64,000 bases of DNA from Strigamia acuminata (taxonomy: Eukaryota > Arthropoda > Chilopoda > Geophilomorpha > Linotaeniidae), in the NCBI GenBank assembly GCA_949358305.1, contig OX442314.1:23987060-24051059 (forward strand). Direction: 5' to 3'. This document shows, piece after piece, positions 12,801 to 25,500 of this stretch (the stretch's first letter is position 1; every line of letters begins with the position of its first letter). The translations under genes were made by a program, and so were the position numbers. The notes beneath the pieces are model-generated. The model saw only the letters and a list, made by a program, of their open reading frames with translations, had not been told where the DNA came from and searched no databases.

Positions 12801-15800
12801 GTATCACGGTAATATCCTTGCTGGGAAATTAATTCCAAGCCAAAAGGTGAATTTCATTAAAGGGCAAGCACTTACGACTTAATCCCAAGTGTGCTTAAAC
12901 TTTACCCACGTTACAATCAAAATCGATAAAGGAAAACACTTTTATCAATTTTACCTGAAAGGATGTGATGAATTAAACCACAATCGTGGCGCCTGATCTC
13001 GGCAACCAAAACAAACACTAGAATTAATAGCACGAGTGAAATTGACATCAATTAAATTGCTGGTGAAACAAATGGAATTAAAATATTTGCTTTCCTGCAG
13101 CATCGATTTTCAAAAAACACTAAATATAGACTATTGGGAGGTTTAAAGTTTAAACCTGATTTTCATTTCGAATCTCAGTTTTCATATCGCTCACTGGTTT
13201 TTATCTTGTTTTGTATAATAAAAAAAACTTGCACTTTTAATGCAGGCTCGGTTTGAAGAGTGTATTGATGCTAAAGTAAGTGTACATGTGGGTGGGTGTA
13301 AGTCAAGTAAAAATGAATTATGTACTAAAGTAGTGGCGCCACTTTGGCGTTAATGCTTCTAAAAAGGAGTTTGGTATTCTGGAATTTCAAATTTTAAGTA
13401 AAAATAAAAAATATAAAAAATATATATATATATATGTACGGTATATAAAAGAAAAAAGTTCTTGTTACGAATCAACTTAGATGTTTAATTGATTTGATCT
13501 GAATTTACGCGCAAAGTGATGTTAGCGCAAATCAGCGGGCAAAGTTCGTAGATTTACTCTGTTTGTGCCATCGTCATATGCGGATATCGGACGGTGAATA
13601 AACCTAACTCGCTGTAACACACATTATTTATATTCGACGGGCTCAATCTCACGTTGTGGGTCTTTACGTTTAAAAAGAATGAGTATGCGCAGTGATATTC
13701 GTATGCGGGTGGGCGTAGGATGTCACAGGCATGCGAAGGGATAAAAGGTGGGCAAAAAGAGGCGCTATTAAGTGTTAAATTAGAAGGGGCGCGTGTTAAA
13801 GCGCAAAATAAAGATTGACAAACTCAATTCAATCTAAGAGGTGTTAACTCGTTGAAAGAGATATGAGAAGTGTGTATTATAGATAAAAGTAGCGACCAGG
13901 TAAACATGAGTCATGTGACCAGGTCGATTGGAGTGGGTGAGGGGGTGGAAGGTATAAAATAAGGTTAATTGTTGGAAATAATAAGATGCGCGCAATGAAG
14001 CTGCGCATATATTTAGAGATGATTCATCGATGTTAGATGAAAAGAAAGATTGGGAAAAAATAAGAAAACTTAAGATTGGGTTAGTCTAAGTTAGAAATGA
14101 ATAAAAAAGAAGGGTGGGTAACCTGCCCGTGACATCCCTCCCCCCTTAGGCTTTTATTATTCGAGATTTATCGAAGGGAATAAAAGGATAAGAGACAAGG
14201 AAAGTCATACAATAATAATGCGCTATGCGCAAAAATTATACAAATTTTCAAAAAATAAACAAAAAATAAGTTAAATAAATTAAACAAAAATAGTGCGCGT
14301 CTGCGCAAAGACTTAACAACTCTGTCTAAAATAATGCACGTGGTGCAAAAACTTAACAACCTTGTCAAAATAATAAACTAAAGTTAAACAATACTAGATT
14401 AAATATGAAAGATTAATTAAATTATTAAAGGCAAAAAATTAATAAATCATCATGGCTTTTGAAAAATAAATTTGAATCAATTTTCTTTTGTAAAGTCACA
14501 ATGGTAAAATTTAAATCATTCTACTCGAAATCACAAAACGAAACAGGGACGACACAAGGAGGGCGAACACTAAACCTAAAGGGGCCGACGATACCTAGGA
14601 CGGACGGGAGTCTATACACTTTACCCAAACAATTTATGAAATAAAAATTTTAAACACTTTTACTTTTTTGTATAAACAAACTTCTGCTTCTTGGATAAAA
14701 ATCATCGAATAAACAATTTTAAATTAAACAAAAATAAAGAGCCGACACATGAGAATTATCAGGAATCGTGATGGGATTTATTAATATCAAATTGGGTATT
14801 TATGTTATGGTAGGATGCGCGTAATTGCGCAAAACAAACACAAAATAAAGGTAAGGTACATAATTATGCAATCTGCATAAGGTAAGTATGATTTCAGATT
14901 AATAGGAACTTTTTAAATGGATGCGCGAAACTTTGCGCAAGGATAATTAGGTTATTAATTCTATGAATGAAATGGAAAACAAAAATATAATATTAGAAAC
15001 ATAACAAATACCTGCGCGCACAATACAACTCGTATTGCCACGGAATTAACCACGTTGATTTAAAATATCACAGAATTAAAGTAATCATGAAAAATTAGTT
15101 AAATATCACAATAAACTTGATTAAATACTTATGAAAAAACATTTACATAAATTTAAACATTGAATACTAACTTGAATCATTCCAGAATAATTGCGCTAAA
15201 AATAAAATTTAACTGAAATGAAATTAAATTCCTAAACTTCGGAAGAAATTATCATAATTAAATAAAGATAATTCTGGAATGATTATGGCACAAAAAGATA
15301 TCAAAATAATTAAAATAAAATAGATATATCAATAATATAACTAGAAAAATTATCAAAAATCATAATTGCGCTTAAACAAAATATAATGGTAGCACTAAAA
15401 ATCCAATTGTCCGATTCTAAAGCACTAAAAACGTAAAAATAATTAAACAAAAATATAAATTATCAGTGAGGATTATCACAGTAGAAAACTTGCGCAAAAA
15501 TAATAACACTTATGATGAAACACTAATAATAATTATTTGTTCTTCAAATCGACACATTACCGCTGCCCAAGCTCCTTCCATTAAGTCCTCCAACTCGAGA
15601 GATGTTTTACGGAGCGCCTCATCAATGGAATCGCATGGCGGAACGGAGAAAGAGTGAAGATTTAAAGATGATGAAGTTTTGTGGATACCATGTAGATATT
15701 GGAATGCAGGCCGGCCCAAACTCAACGCACAAATGCGGAGATATTTTACTAGGGCATTTACCAGAGATCCACGATCTGGCGGTGCATTTTTGGACACAAT

Positions 15801-18800
15801 TCGGGTTAAATGATGATGAAAACACAAAATAATGATGAATAGTAGGTTGAAGTGCGCACAAAGTCTTCGCAAATCACCAGGATCCTCGTATCAAGTCCTT
15901 CAACTCAACGCCGAAGCGGAGGAATTTTACGAAGCGCCCATTGATGTGATCTCCCGACTTCAATTTGCAAAAAACCTGCGCACACAAAGTCACGTTTAGG
16001 ATTGTTGTTCGAAATCCTTTTCCAAGATTTCGCGATGACGAGGAATTCGGAAATACTTAATCATATTAAGCGCAATTTCCACCACTATGCGCTGCGCATC
16101 GTGAAAGTTAACTGCACCTCGTCGGTTAATCTCGTTCCGACAATGGTCGAGAAATAACTCTCCATATCGTCGATACAATAAATTTAATAACGGATTTGCC
16201 TCGGCCAAAGACATGCGCAAATCAGCAACGGCGAGGGAACGGAAAAGTTGTCGTTGCGCTTGTGTTGACATTCCAAATTGAAGGCACTCACCTCGACCGT
16301 TAGCGAAGTTGCAGATAATGGCCGCTGGAGACATCAAGCTAGGCAAAAGTTCCAAAGTAATTGTGGGTGGGGCATCGTCCCAACCCGAGAAACCCGGACC
16401 TGGTGGAATGGATGGCGCAAATTCGTGATGGTGAGCTGAAGTTTGAAGCATCTCTCGCAATTCGTTTAAACGAGTTTCCTCAGCGCATCGCTTTTCTTCC
16501 GCTTCCTTAGCTTCCTGGATCGCTTTCTTTTCCTCCTCAACACGATGGATCTCGGCAACGCGTGCTTTTTCCGCCGCATGTTTCTGCTCGTACTCCCGTT
16601 GACGTTGCTCAGTGGTCATTCGCTCGTAGTCACGACGGCGCCAAATGTGATAGATCATGCGCGAGATCTCCTCATGCATGATCCAAATTAACTGCTCCAG
16701 AACGCCATCATGATCGTAGATATCGCACTCCGACATCCGCCTCAATACTTGAGCAGCCATATCGCGAATACGAGTCTTCATCTGACCATGAATGTTGCGG
16801 AAATCCACACGAAGTATCTCAAAATCTTTGTCCATCATATGTTCTAAAAGCGCAATCCACCCTTTACGTTCCATATGAAATCGGGTCTTAGACACTTCTG
16901 GCCCCTTTACACAAATCTCGACCTCGAACTCATCTAATAAATCGGGAATTAGTTCCAGAGAATTTACTGGTTTCGTTGTTACGCCGTATCGGTCAACTGC
17001 CAGATCGCAATGAGAGGCAATATCTCCAAGAGCCTGTGCCCCAGCAGAGGCAACAGTCGCGCTGGCTTCGGTAGGAGCCACTCGAAGGGGCGGCGTCGAA
17101 GTCTGGCTAGAGGAGACCGAAATCGTACTTGGTGTGGAAGCGGCCTTTGTAGTCGTGGAAACATTGCGCGATGGTAACTGCGCATAGGTGATGGGTCCAG
17201 GCGTCGACACTGGAATGTTCGAAATCTTCGTCGTTGAACACGAGGGGGCCTCTGTTGCCCTAGCCGTCGTTACCGTGGTGGAAGTAGCACTCGCAGTTGT
17301 CACGAGAATATTTTTCTTTGCTAAAAGCTTCGGTCGGGCACCTGTGTTAGAATTGAGATTATTATTATTAGAAGTTGGTTTTAAAGATGTCGCGGATAAA
17401 TTCGCGTTCTGTGGCGATTGCGCAAATCGTTCCCGCATCGCTGGAGGAAGTCGTGCACTGAGTGGTGGTCCGCGGGGTTGCTGCGTGGACGGAACATTGG
17501 ACAACCGTGGATCGGCCATTTTCCGCTCCAACTTTCGGACATCTTGGACCTGCGCAGCCGGTGTTTCTGCAAAAATCTCATGGGCCACTCCACAGATGGA
17601 CGGGGTTACACTGAAACTCGATTCGTTGTCCCGAACTGGTGGAGTGCTGGTACGACACTGGGCGATTTCTTCGTTATGTATACGAGTTAATTCCGCCATT
17701 TCTTGTTCAGTCACATTTCCCAACGTAGAACGGCCAGAATAATAGCGCAAATCACAGGGCGGATCTGAGTTCTCGTTTTTTGTAACTGGAATTGAAACAA
17801 TATGGGTAGACACACTTGTGAACATGGAATCATCGTCGTCCTCATCATCCCCGTTATTGTCAATGGATAAACTGGCCAGTTGCACTGTTGCTTGTGCAAG
17901 GGTTTCCTCGGATGGCTGTGGACGATATCTAGTCGTATTGGTGTCCCGAGTTTCGTCACGGCGCAAAGGCATTTTTGTGTCCTCAATCTTACCCAGCACT
18001 TTCTGCGTAAGTTTCTCCGTACGATCCTCTCGTCTGTTGATTGAACATGGAGGACGATTTCCTGTAAAATAGGGTAATACTGACTGGTCATTAGTGTCTA
18101 TGGTATCCATTGCGCCCTGAGTCTCTGCAACCAGTTCCACTTGCTCACTCATCATCGAGGCATCCCCTGGAAATGGGTGAAAATAGCGAATTGTTGCGGA
18201 TTGCATCTGATCAACAAGATGTTGTTCTTTCAACATGGGAGCCAGTCCTTCCACCTCATCTTGAAGTAAATTTGGCACTTGAATATACAAAAGTTGCACC
18301 ACCTCCGCCATCGGATAGATCCATTGTCGCGGTGTAATACGATTTGTGTGCGCAACTCGTTGCGCCCGGTGCCAATACCAGAAGTGGATCGTCCGGAACC
18401 TCTGTATTGACACCGGACTACCGTTCAGTGGGCGGAATGGTGGATATGTCACACTTACGATAATCACATGGTCTTGTTCATATCTTCGCAACACCCAACC
18501 GTAGATTTGGCGCATCCAAACGATGTGTAAATTGCGCCGTAAGTCCCCTCGACCATCACACGCCCGGCACTTGCATTCGGGCCTCGGCGGGTCAATCTCT
18601 TTACCGTAACCAGAGCATACCGGACATATCTCGTAGTTAGGGAATCCAGCATCGAGTGGATCGTCGGGATGGTTGTGTGGAAACTTCGGTGGACCCGCCG
18701 CATGTAAAGGCGGTGTTCGATAGTTTTTAGGGTATTTCCTTCCCGGGAAGTCTTCATTACAACACGCCATGTTGGTTTCGATATTCGTTGAATAATATAA

Positions 18801-19502
18801 TGCGCCTAAGTTTGGTGGAGGTAATGCTTATATAAATATACAAAACAACTAATACGTTTGGCAAACGATACTCACAATTATCAAGCGCAACAACACGAAC
18901 GCGCACAGAACGAAACAAACAACGAGGACTAAAGAATATTCCCAGGAATGTAACGAGTCGTAAAACTTTGCTTCGAGAAGCTTCGATGAACGATTGAAAA
19001 CTCGCACATGTAATAAAGTCGGGTTCGAGGTTAAACACTAACTAATTGCAATTGAAGGGCGACATTCAGTGTTGGAATTCGGAAGTTAACGAAGGTTGTC
19101 TTCGCTCAAAACTCTTGTTTTAAAGTGATTAAATAAGGATGGTGAGATAAACAAGTAATAATTCAGAACACAGAATATTAATTTAAATAAAGTGCGCATA
19201 AATTATATTAATTGAATAATTTAAATGAATTGTGGAAATAGCCACGTGCTATTGTTAGAGATTAATTGGCGTCGCGCACTCTGGTGACGGACATAGTCCC
19301 TGATTGAAATGGACTTAGTTATTTTCCAGTCGCGAGTGAATGTAAACATGAAACACATAACACAAAACATTAAATATAAAATATGAAGGAAATATAAAAT
19401 AACATAAAACATAAAAATTAAGATGAATAAATTTAGAATGAAAGGAAAAATAGTTTTTAAACAAAATAGGTAGTAAAGATAGATTTACACCGGATTACAC
19501 CG

Positions 19503-19556
<54 letters not shown>

Positions 19557-22500
19557 AATCAAAGAAAATTACTTAAATGAAAGAAAATAGGCAGAAAAAA
19601 TATCCAAAGTGTTGACAGCAAAAACTTCAACATGTTTATCAATAATTTCAACGTCTTTTAAAGTTAAAAAGTTGGCCTCGGCAAAAAACCAATGTCGCAA
19701 TTCCACGACATTATAAGGCTGGGTTTTTTGGCCGTTTTCATCCATTAGGATTACTGTATTGGGGCCCACCAATCTATGTATAATATATACACCTTCAGTA
19801 CGCTGGCGTAAACCTGCTGCGAATTGCTTATCGGCAGATGAAGGTTGCCGATTGCGCAAAGTTACCCAGTCGCCAGGACGGAAGTCATGGGGGCGCCGTT
19901 TTAAATCGAACCATTTTTTGTGTCGAATTTGGGACTCGCGCAAGTTGTTAATCGCGCTTTCTCGCATTCTACGCATGTGTTCGTGCAAATTCTCAGCTTC
20001 CACGGGCGGTAACGGTTCTCCGTCATCCGTGTCGCTATCCAGGTCGCCCGGAAATCGAGCTTCCTGGCCTGTTACCATTTTAAAGGGTGAATACTTTAAA
20101 GAAATTTGATACGCTGAATTAATCGCGAGCACGAAATAGCCAATGTTGACATCCCATCTAGTATGGTCATCATCAATATATGCTAATATACAGTTCTTTA
20201 ATGATTGGTTAAGCCTTTCCGCAATATTACCTTGCGGGTGATATGCGGCGGTATATCTATTTATTGCGCCAAGTTGCTGAATTTGGCTACGAAACTCTGG
20301 TGAGCGAAAAGCAGGCGCATTATCGCTAATAATTATCTTGGGAAAACCCCATCTTTTGCAGAATTTCTGAATTTGTTTCACCGTAGTGGCTATATTTGAG
20401 TTTTCGGTTAGACGTACGTCTAACCATCGGCTAGCAGAGTCGACCATCACAAAGGCATAGCAATGTCCCTCTGTGGATCGAGGTTTCTTGCCGTAATAGT
20501 CGATGTAGATAGCAGAGAAAAGATGACGCGATCTGGACATTATCATTTTTCCATATGGGAGCCTGTTAAGGGGTTTAGCTCTTTGACACGCTTCGCAAAC
20601 CTGTATCCATATTCGAATATCTTCGCGCATTTTTGGCCAAAATACGCGCGATTTAATGCGATGGAGTGTTCGTTCTTGCCCCATATGCCCAACTACGGGT
20701 GGATAGTGCATTGCGCGGAAATATCTTTCTCTAAGTTCAAATGGGAGATATATTTGGCGCCTCTTTCTGATTTCATTAATATGGACAGGAGGGAAGCGAC
20801 ATAACATCTCTTTATACATGCCGAAATCTTGCGCGTCAGCCACAATTTTCGCAGCCTCATCCGGATCAAGTGGTAACATTTGGGCAGTTAAATAAAATAT
20901 CAACTCACGCGACCAGGGGTCCTGTCTTTGCGCAGCAATGATTTCAGCAGCAGTAGGCAACAGTTCGAACGGAGGATGTTCAATTGGTGGATCGTGCTCC
21001 AATTCGGCTTGCTTCTCTGCTTCAGTCCTCAAATCTTCAATTACTGTCCTTTCCCGTCGCGGACGCAATCTCGATGGAGTTCTTCGCGCTGATGTTGGAG
21101 GCGCATAATAACTCCTTGTCGGTGGCGACATATCACGAATGGGTCCAAAACTGTCCTCAGACGAGGTGGAATCAGAATCCGGGTCTGAAGTATATCCTTC
21201 GGGCCTTTGCTGTCCTGATGGTCCCGCCGCATCATCATACATTACCGGCTCAGAAGGTTGACGCGGAGAAATAACAGGAAAATCAGTGATAGGAATTGAA
21301 GGAGTTGGGGAAGGAGTTGGTAAATTTGGAATTTCAGGAGAAGGTTTTGGAATAGGCCTTCGATGGCTATCAGATTGAATAATTGGTGCAGGAACTCCAG
21401 TGATTCGACGGAAATTTCGTCGTATTTTATCCACCAAAGTTCCAGGTGTTGGCAATTGTGATGGCGCCGAAGCAGTCTTTTGTCTAAAACTAGATGGATT
21501 TATTGGCGCAGGAATTCTGGTTGGAATAATTGCCGAAGGAGGAATGGAACTAGGAATAGGAGTGGATATTGGAGTTGCAGGAGGGGTAGGAATAGGTAAA
21601 GGTGGTGGAATTAAAACTGATTTAGGTTTAGGTTTCACCACATGGGAAGGAATAGCGGATTTACGTCGCACTGCCTTCAACCTTCCTACTTGCTGTGATT
21701 TCAATAACTTTGGAAATGTCCACTTTTTAATAGTTCCCGCATACCTGGGTGGTAGCCATGGTGGTGTTTTAGGAATCAAAGATGGATCCTTTAATCTAGC
21801 TCGAGTTCGTGTGGCTATTGCCCGTTTAGCACGAGGAGATAAAATTGGCACAATATTAATTTTACGTGGTCTTCCTCGTTTCTTTATCAGAATTGGGATT
21901 AAAGAGCGCTGTCGACGAGTTCGCAAAGGCACTGAAACACGAACTGGTGATGAATTAGGAGTTTTTACTTGTGAGGTTGGTTGCGCAACTGGAACTGATG
22001 CATTTGGTGTTGCAGTTGGTTGCACAACTGGGGCTGGTGCAGCCGGAGGGATTGTAACCGGCGGTGCCCTCGTTGGAGGAGCAGCCACGCCAGCAGAAGA
22101 TGGAATTTGCGCACCTGAAGTCGGCGCATTTCCAATCACCTTCCTTGTACCAGTTGGTCGAGGAATAAGAGATTTTTTCTTATTTTTCTTCTTAGTCGGT
22201 GAAGATGCTGCAATGAGAGGCACTTTTTTAAATTTAGATTTAAATAACTTTCGAAACTGCAAATTAATGTCTTTTGGCAATTCCTTGATGATATTAAGTG
22301 CAGGCCACTCGTTACAATCATCAAAATAGGCAAGGTAGCACGCCTCGTCGACCTCCGGGCTGTCATCCTCATCGTCGACTTCAGGTGGGTCGACAGGAGC
22401 TCGACTCAGTGCATCCGCTACCTTATTTTTGCATCCTGAGCAGTGCAAAAACGTGAACTTATAATCACTTAACGATAATACCCAACGGGCTAAACGTCCA

Positions 22501-25500
22501 GTTGGTTCCCTTTGCTGAAATAACCACTTAAGAGATTGATGGTCGCTCTCGAGGTAGAATGGCATCATCTCGAGGTATGCGCGAAAGCGTTTGACACCCC
22601 AAACCGCGGCCAAACATTCGATTTCAGTTACTTTATAGTTCTTTTCAGCGCTGTTTAATGCGCGAGAGGCAAATGCGATTGGAATTCTCACACCTTCATC
22701 ATTAAGTTGCATTAAAGCAGCACCTAATCCAGAATAACTAGCATCGGTCTGCAATATAAATGGTTTTTTCCAACTGGGAAAACGTCTTTTCAGTGTTGGT
22801 ATCGCAATCTGGTCTTTCAGATATTCGAATGCTAATTGCTGCGCATCTGTCCAAATCCAACTTGCGTCCTTTTTAAGCAATGGTCGGAAAACTTCGCTAA
22901 TTTTGGAAAAATTTGCAATGAATGATTGGTAATAACCTACCATGCCTTTAAATCGTTGTAATTCGCGCAAACTGGTTGGCGCGGGATAATTTTGAATAGC
23001 CACCACTTTCTTTGGATTTGGTGTAATCTGGCCAGATTCCACGATGTGTCCCAAAACCTCGAGTCTTTTTTGACAAAGCTCAGTTTTGTTGGCGTTCATG
23101 GTGAATCCAGCGTTGAACAATTCCTCTAAAACGAGGCGCAAATGTTGCACGTGTTCCTCGAAAGTTCGGCTAAAAATAATCACGTCATCAATATACACAA
23201 ATACAAATTTGTAAAGATATTTCGCAAGAGTCTTATTCATCGCTCGTTGGAGGGTAGCGGGTCCGTTGATAGGTCCGAAAGGCATGCGCACATATTCGAA
23301 TAAACCTCGATGTGTTATAAAAGCTAAATACCGTTCGTCACCTTTGCGCACGCCGATCTGATGGAAAGCTTCGCGTCCGTCGATTATCGAAAACCAATGC
23401 GCACCTCCCAAATATGCAAAGATGTTATCAATGTCCGGAAGGGGGTAAACGTCCGGAATTGTTTGCGCATTAATGGGGCGAAAATCCATAGCAGTTCTCC
23501 ATTCGCCTGTCTTCTTGGGTACGACGACCGGAGCAACGGCGCAATCACTTTGGGATCGCCGAATAATACCTTGCTGCAGCTTTTTGTCGATATATTTATC
23601 AATTATCGCCTTTTTCGCAGGGTTTACCGGGCGCACAGGGACATGAATTGGACGAAAATCCGGTTTCAGGTTCACCTCGTACTCGGTGTTATTACATAAA
23701 CCAATTTCTTCGCGAAAGATTTGCGAAACGGGCTGCAATGTTTTAATTAATAGTTTTATCTGCGACACTGTTAATTGGTTCCACAACTGGTGGTAAATCC
23801 AATCTAAATCGGTCGGATCTCCACTAGGTTGGTACTGCAAAAAATTAATGTCATTAATGTTCTTTTTAGAGTTATTCCCACCATTGTCAGGTTGCGCAAT
23901 CGAAAAGATGTTGATTTTCGACTCCTTCTTGGCATTGATGTCTTTAGCACGTTGCGCAACGAGTTGTTTGGCAATTGGACGAATAACATTGATTTTTCGT
24001 CGTAAACGTCGTAAGCGTCGAAACTGACTCAAAGTTAATTTACGTGAAATTGTCTTTTTTAAATTGGAGGAAATTTTAGAAGTTTCTTTCCTCTTTGGGG
24101 ACCAAATATTCGACCATTTGCGTTGCGCACGATGTCGAACTTGTTTAACTCGATACTGCGCATCGTCATGTGGATACTCGAATATTTCTTGTTGCAAGGG
24201 TCTATGCGCCAGGAGGAGGCAGTTAATTTCACTCACCGGATCCGGTTTCCTTAGTATTTTCGTCGGAACGATCTCACTAATGGCCGCCGGTGGGTTGGAT
24301 GGATCCTGCGTTTCTTCTGGCGCAAACGGCAAAATCAGAATTGACTCTGACTTTTTTGCTTCTTCATAAGTCATGAATTTGCGAATCTCATTTGAGCCCA
24401 CCATGCTCCACTGCTGTCTCGCATGGTCGATGTCGATTCCGGCCGCTGTGCAGAAATCACGTCCAAGGAGCATATCCATTTTGGCATCGGGTAAAACCAT
24501 GCAAATGAATTTTATTATGCCGATTGGGGCGCGCAAAGCGAGCTGCATCGACTTGGTGGAATCTACTATGTCACCAGACGCGACCTGCACCCGCTCATGG
24601 AGATTCACGAAGTCTAAACCCATTTTTTCGTGTAGTTGTTGAAACACGTCTTCACTCATTACACACGTTTGTGCGCCTGAGTCCAGAAGCGCAGTACAAG
24701 CTACATTAGCCCAGGAAATCTTTACGCAAGGTGCTTTTTTGCACAAACGATCCCCGCGCGTTATCTCAATGATGGGTTCTTGAGTTTCTTTAAGTTCCTC
24801 TGGCGTTAACATTACGAAAGATACCTTCATAGGAGAGATCACTTCCTTTGGAGCCTCAGTCGTTGTTGCACTGGAAGTAGACTTAATTATTGGTAAAGTT
24901 TTAGTAATTTTACTCACTATTGTCACTTTCGGGTTTTTCTTCGAAATTACAGGTTGCAAATCTGTTAATTTCGGCAATTCGTCCTTTACAGCTTCAGGAA
25001 CGGCAGTCTGCAGATCTGACGCCTTTGTAGCTGATGTGATGATGGAAGATGATGAAGAAATAACACTACTTACAGGTTTATACTCTGAAAGAGTAATAAC
25101 AGTAGGAGATGTTGTTGAATTAACCTGTGAAGGATTGTCCTCTTTCAAGTTAATTAAAGGTGAAGCGCGTCGTTTGGATTTCAGACGTTTTGCGCGAAGG
25201 GCCGGTCGACTCATTTGCGGCCTGGTTCCACCGGCTTCCCGAACTTCAGGCCTTCGGAGTTTTCCGGTCTCCTAAATGGCTGGTAACATATAGGGCACAA
25301 CGGATGCCAAGTTGCTGAATCGACCAAATACCACCAATCCTTCGGTGTTTTCCTCCAGGCTGTACCTTTCTCAGGATTTTTGACAGTTAATGGTGGTTTT
25401 GGCGCTGGTGGAAATGTAACAATTGATGTAGAGCACACATGGTCCTTTGGGACGTCCGCTGGAGGCGTCAGAGTAGCTAAATTTATTTTAATTGTTGCCT

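Noticed and set aside
15510-15872. 120-codon minus-strand frame after ORF3 with a hydrophobic N-terminus
   Set aside because: No ATG (begins at TTG), and part of it looks like a decayed duplication in the 3' noncoding region.
17188-17742. 184-codon plus-strand frame opposite ORF3
   Set aside because: Antisense shadow of the Ser/Thr-rich linker of ORF3, no domain.
21400-22329. 309-codon plus-strand open frame inside pol
   Set aside because: It is a Gly-rich mirror of the Pro-rich Pol insert; low-complexity coding often leaves the antisense open.
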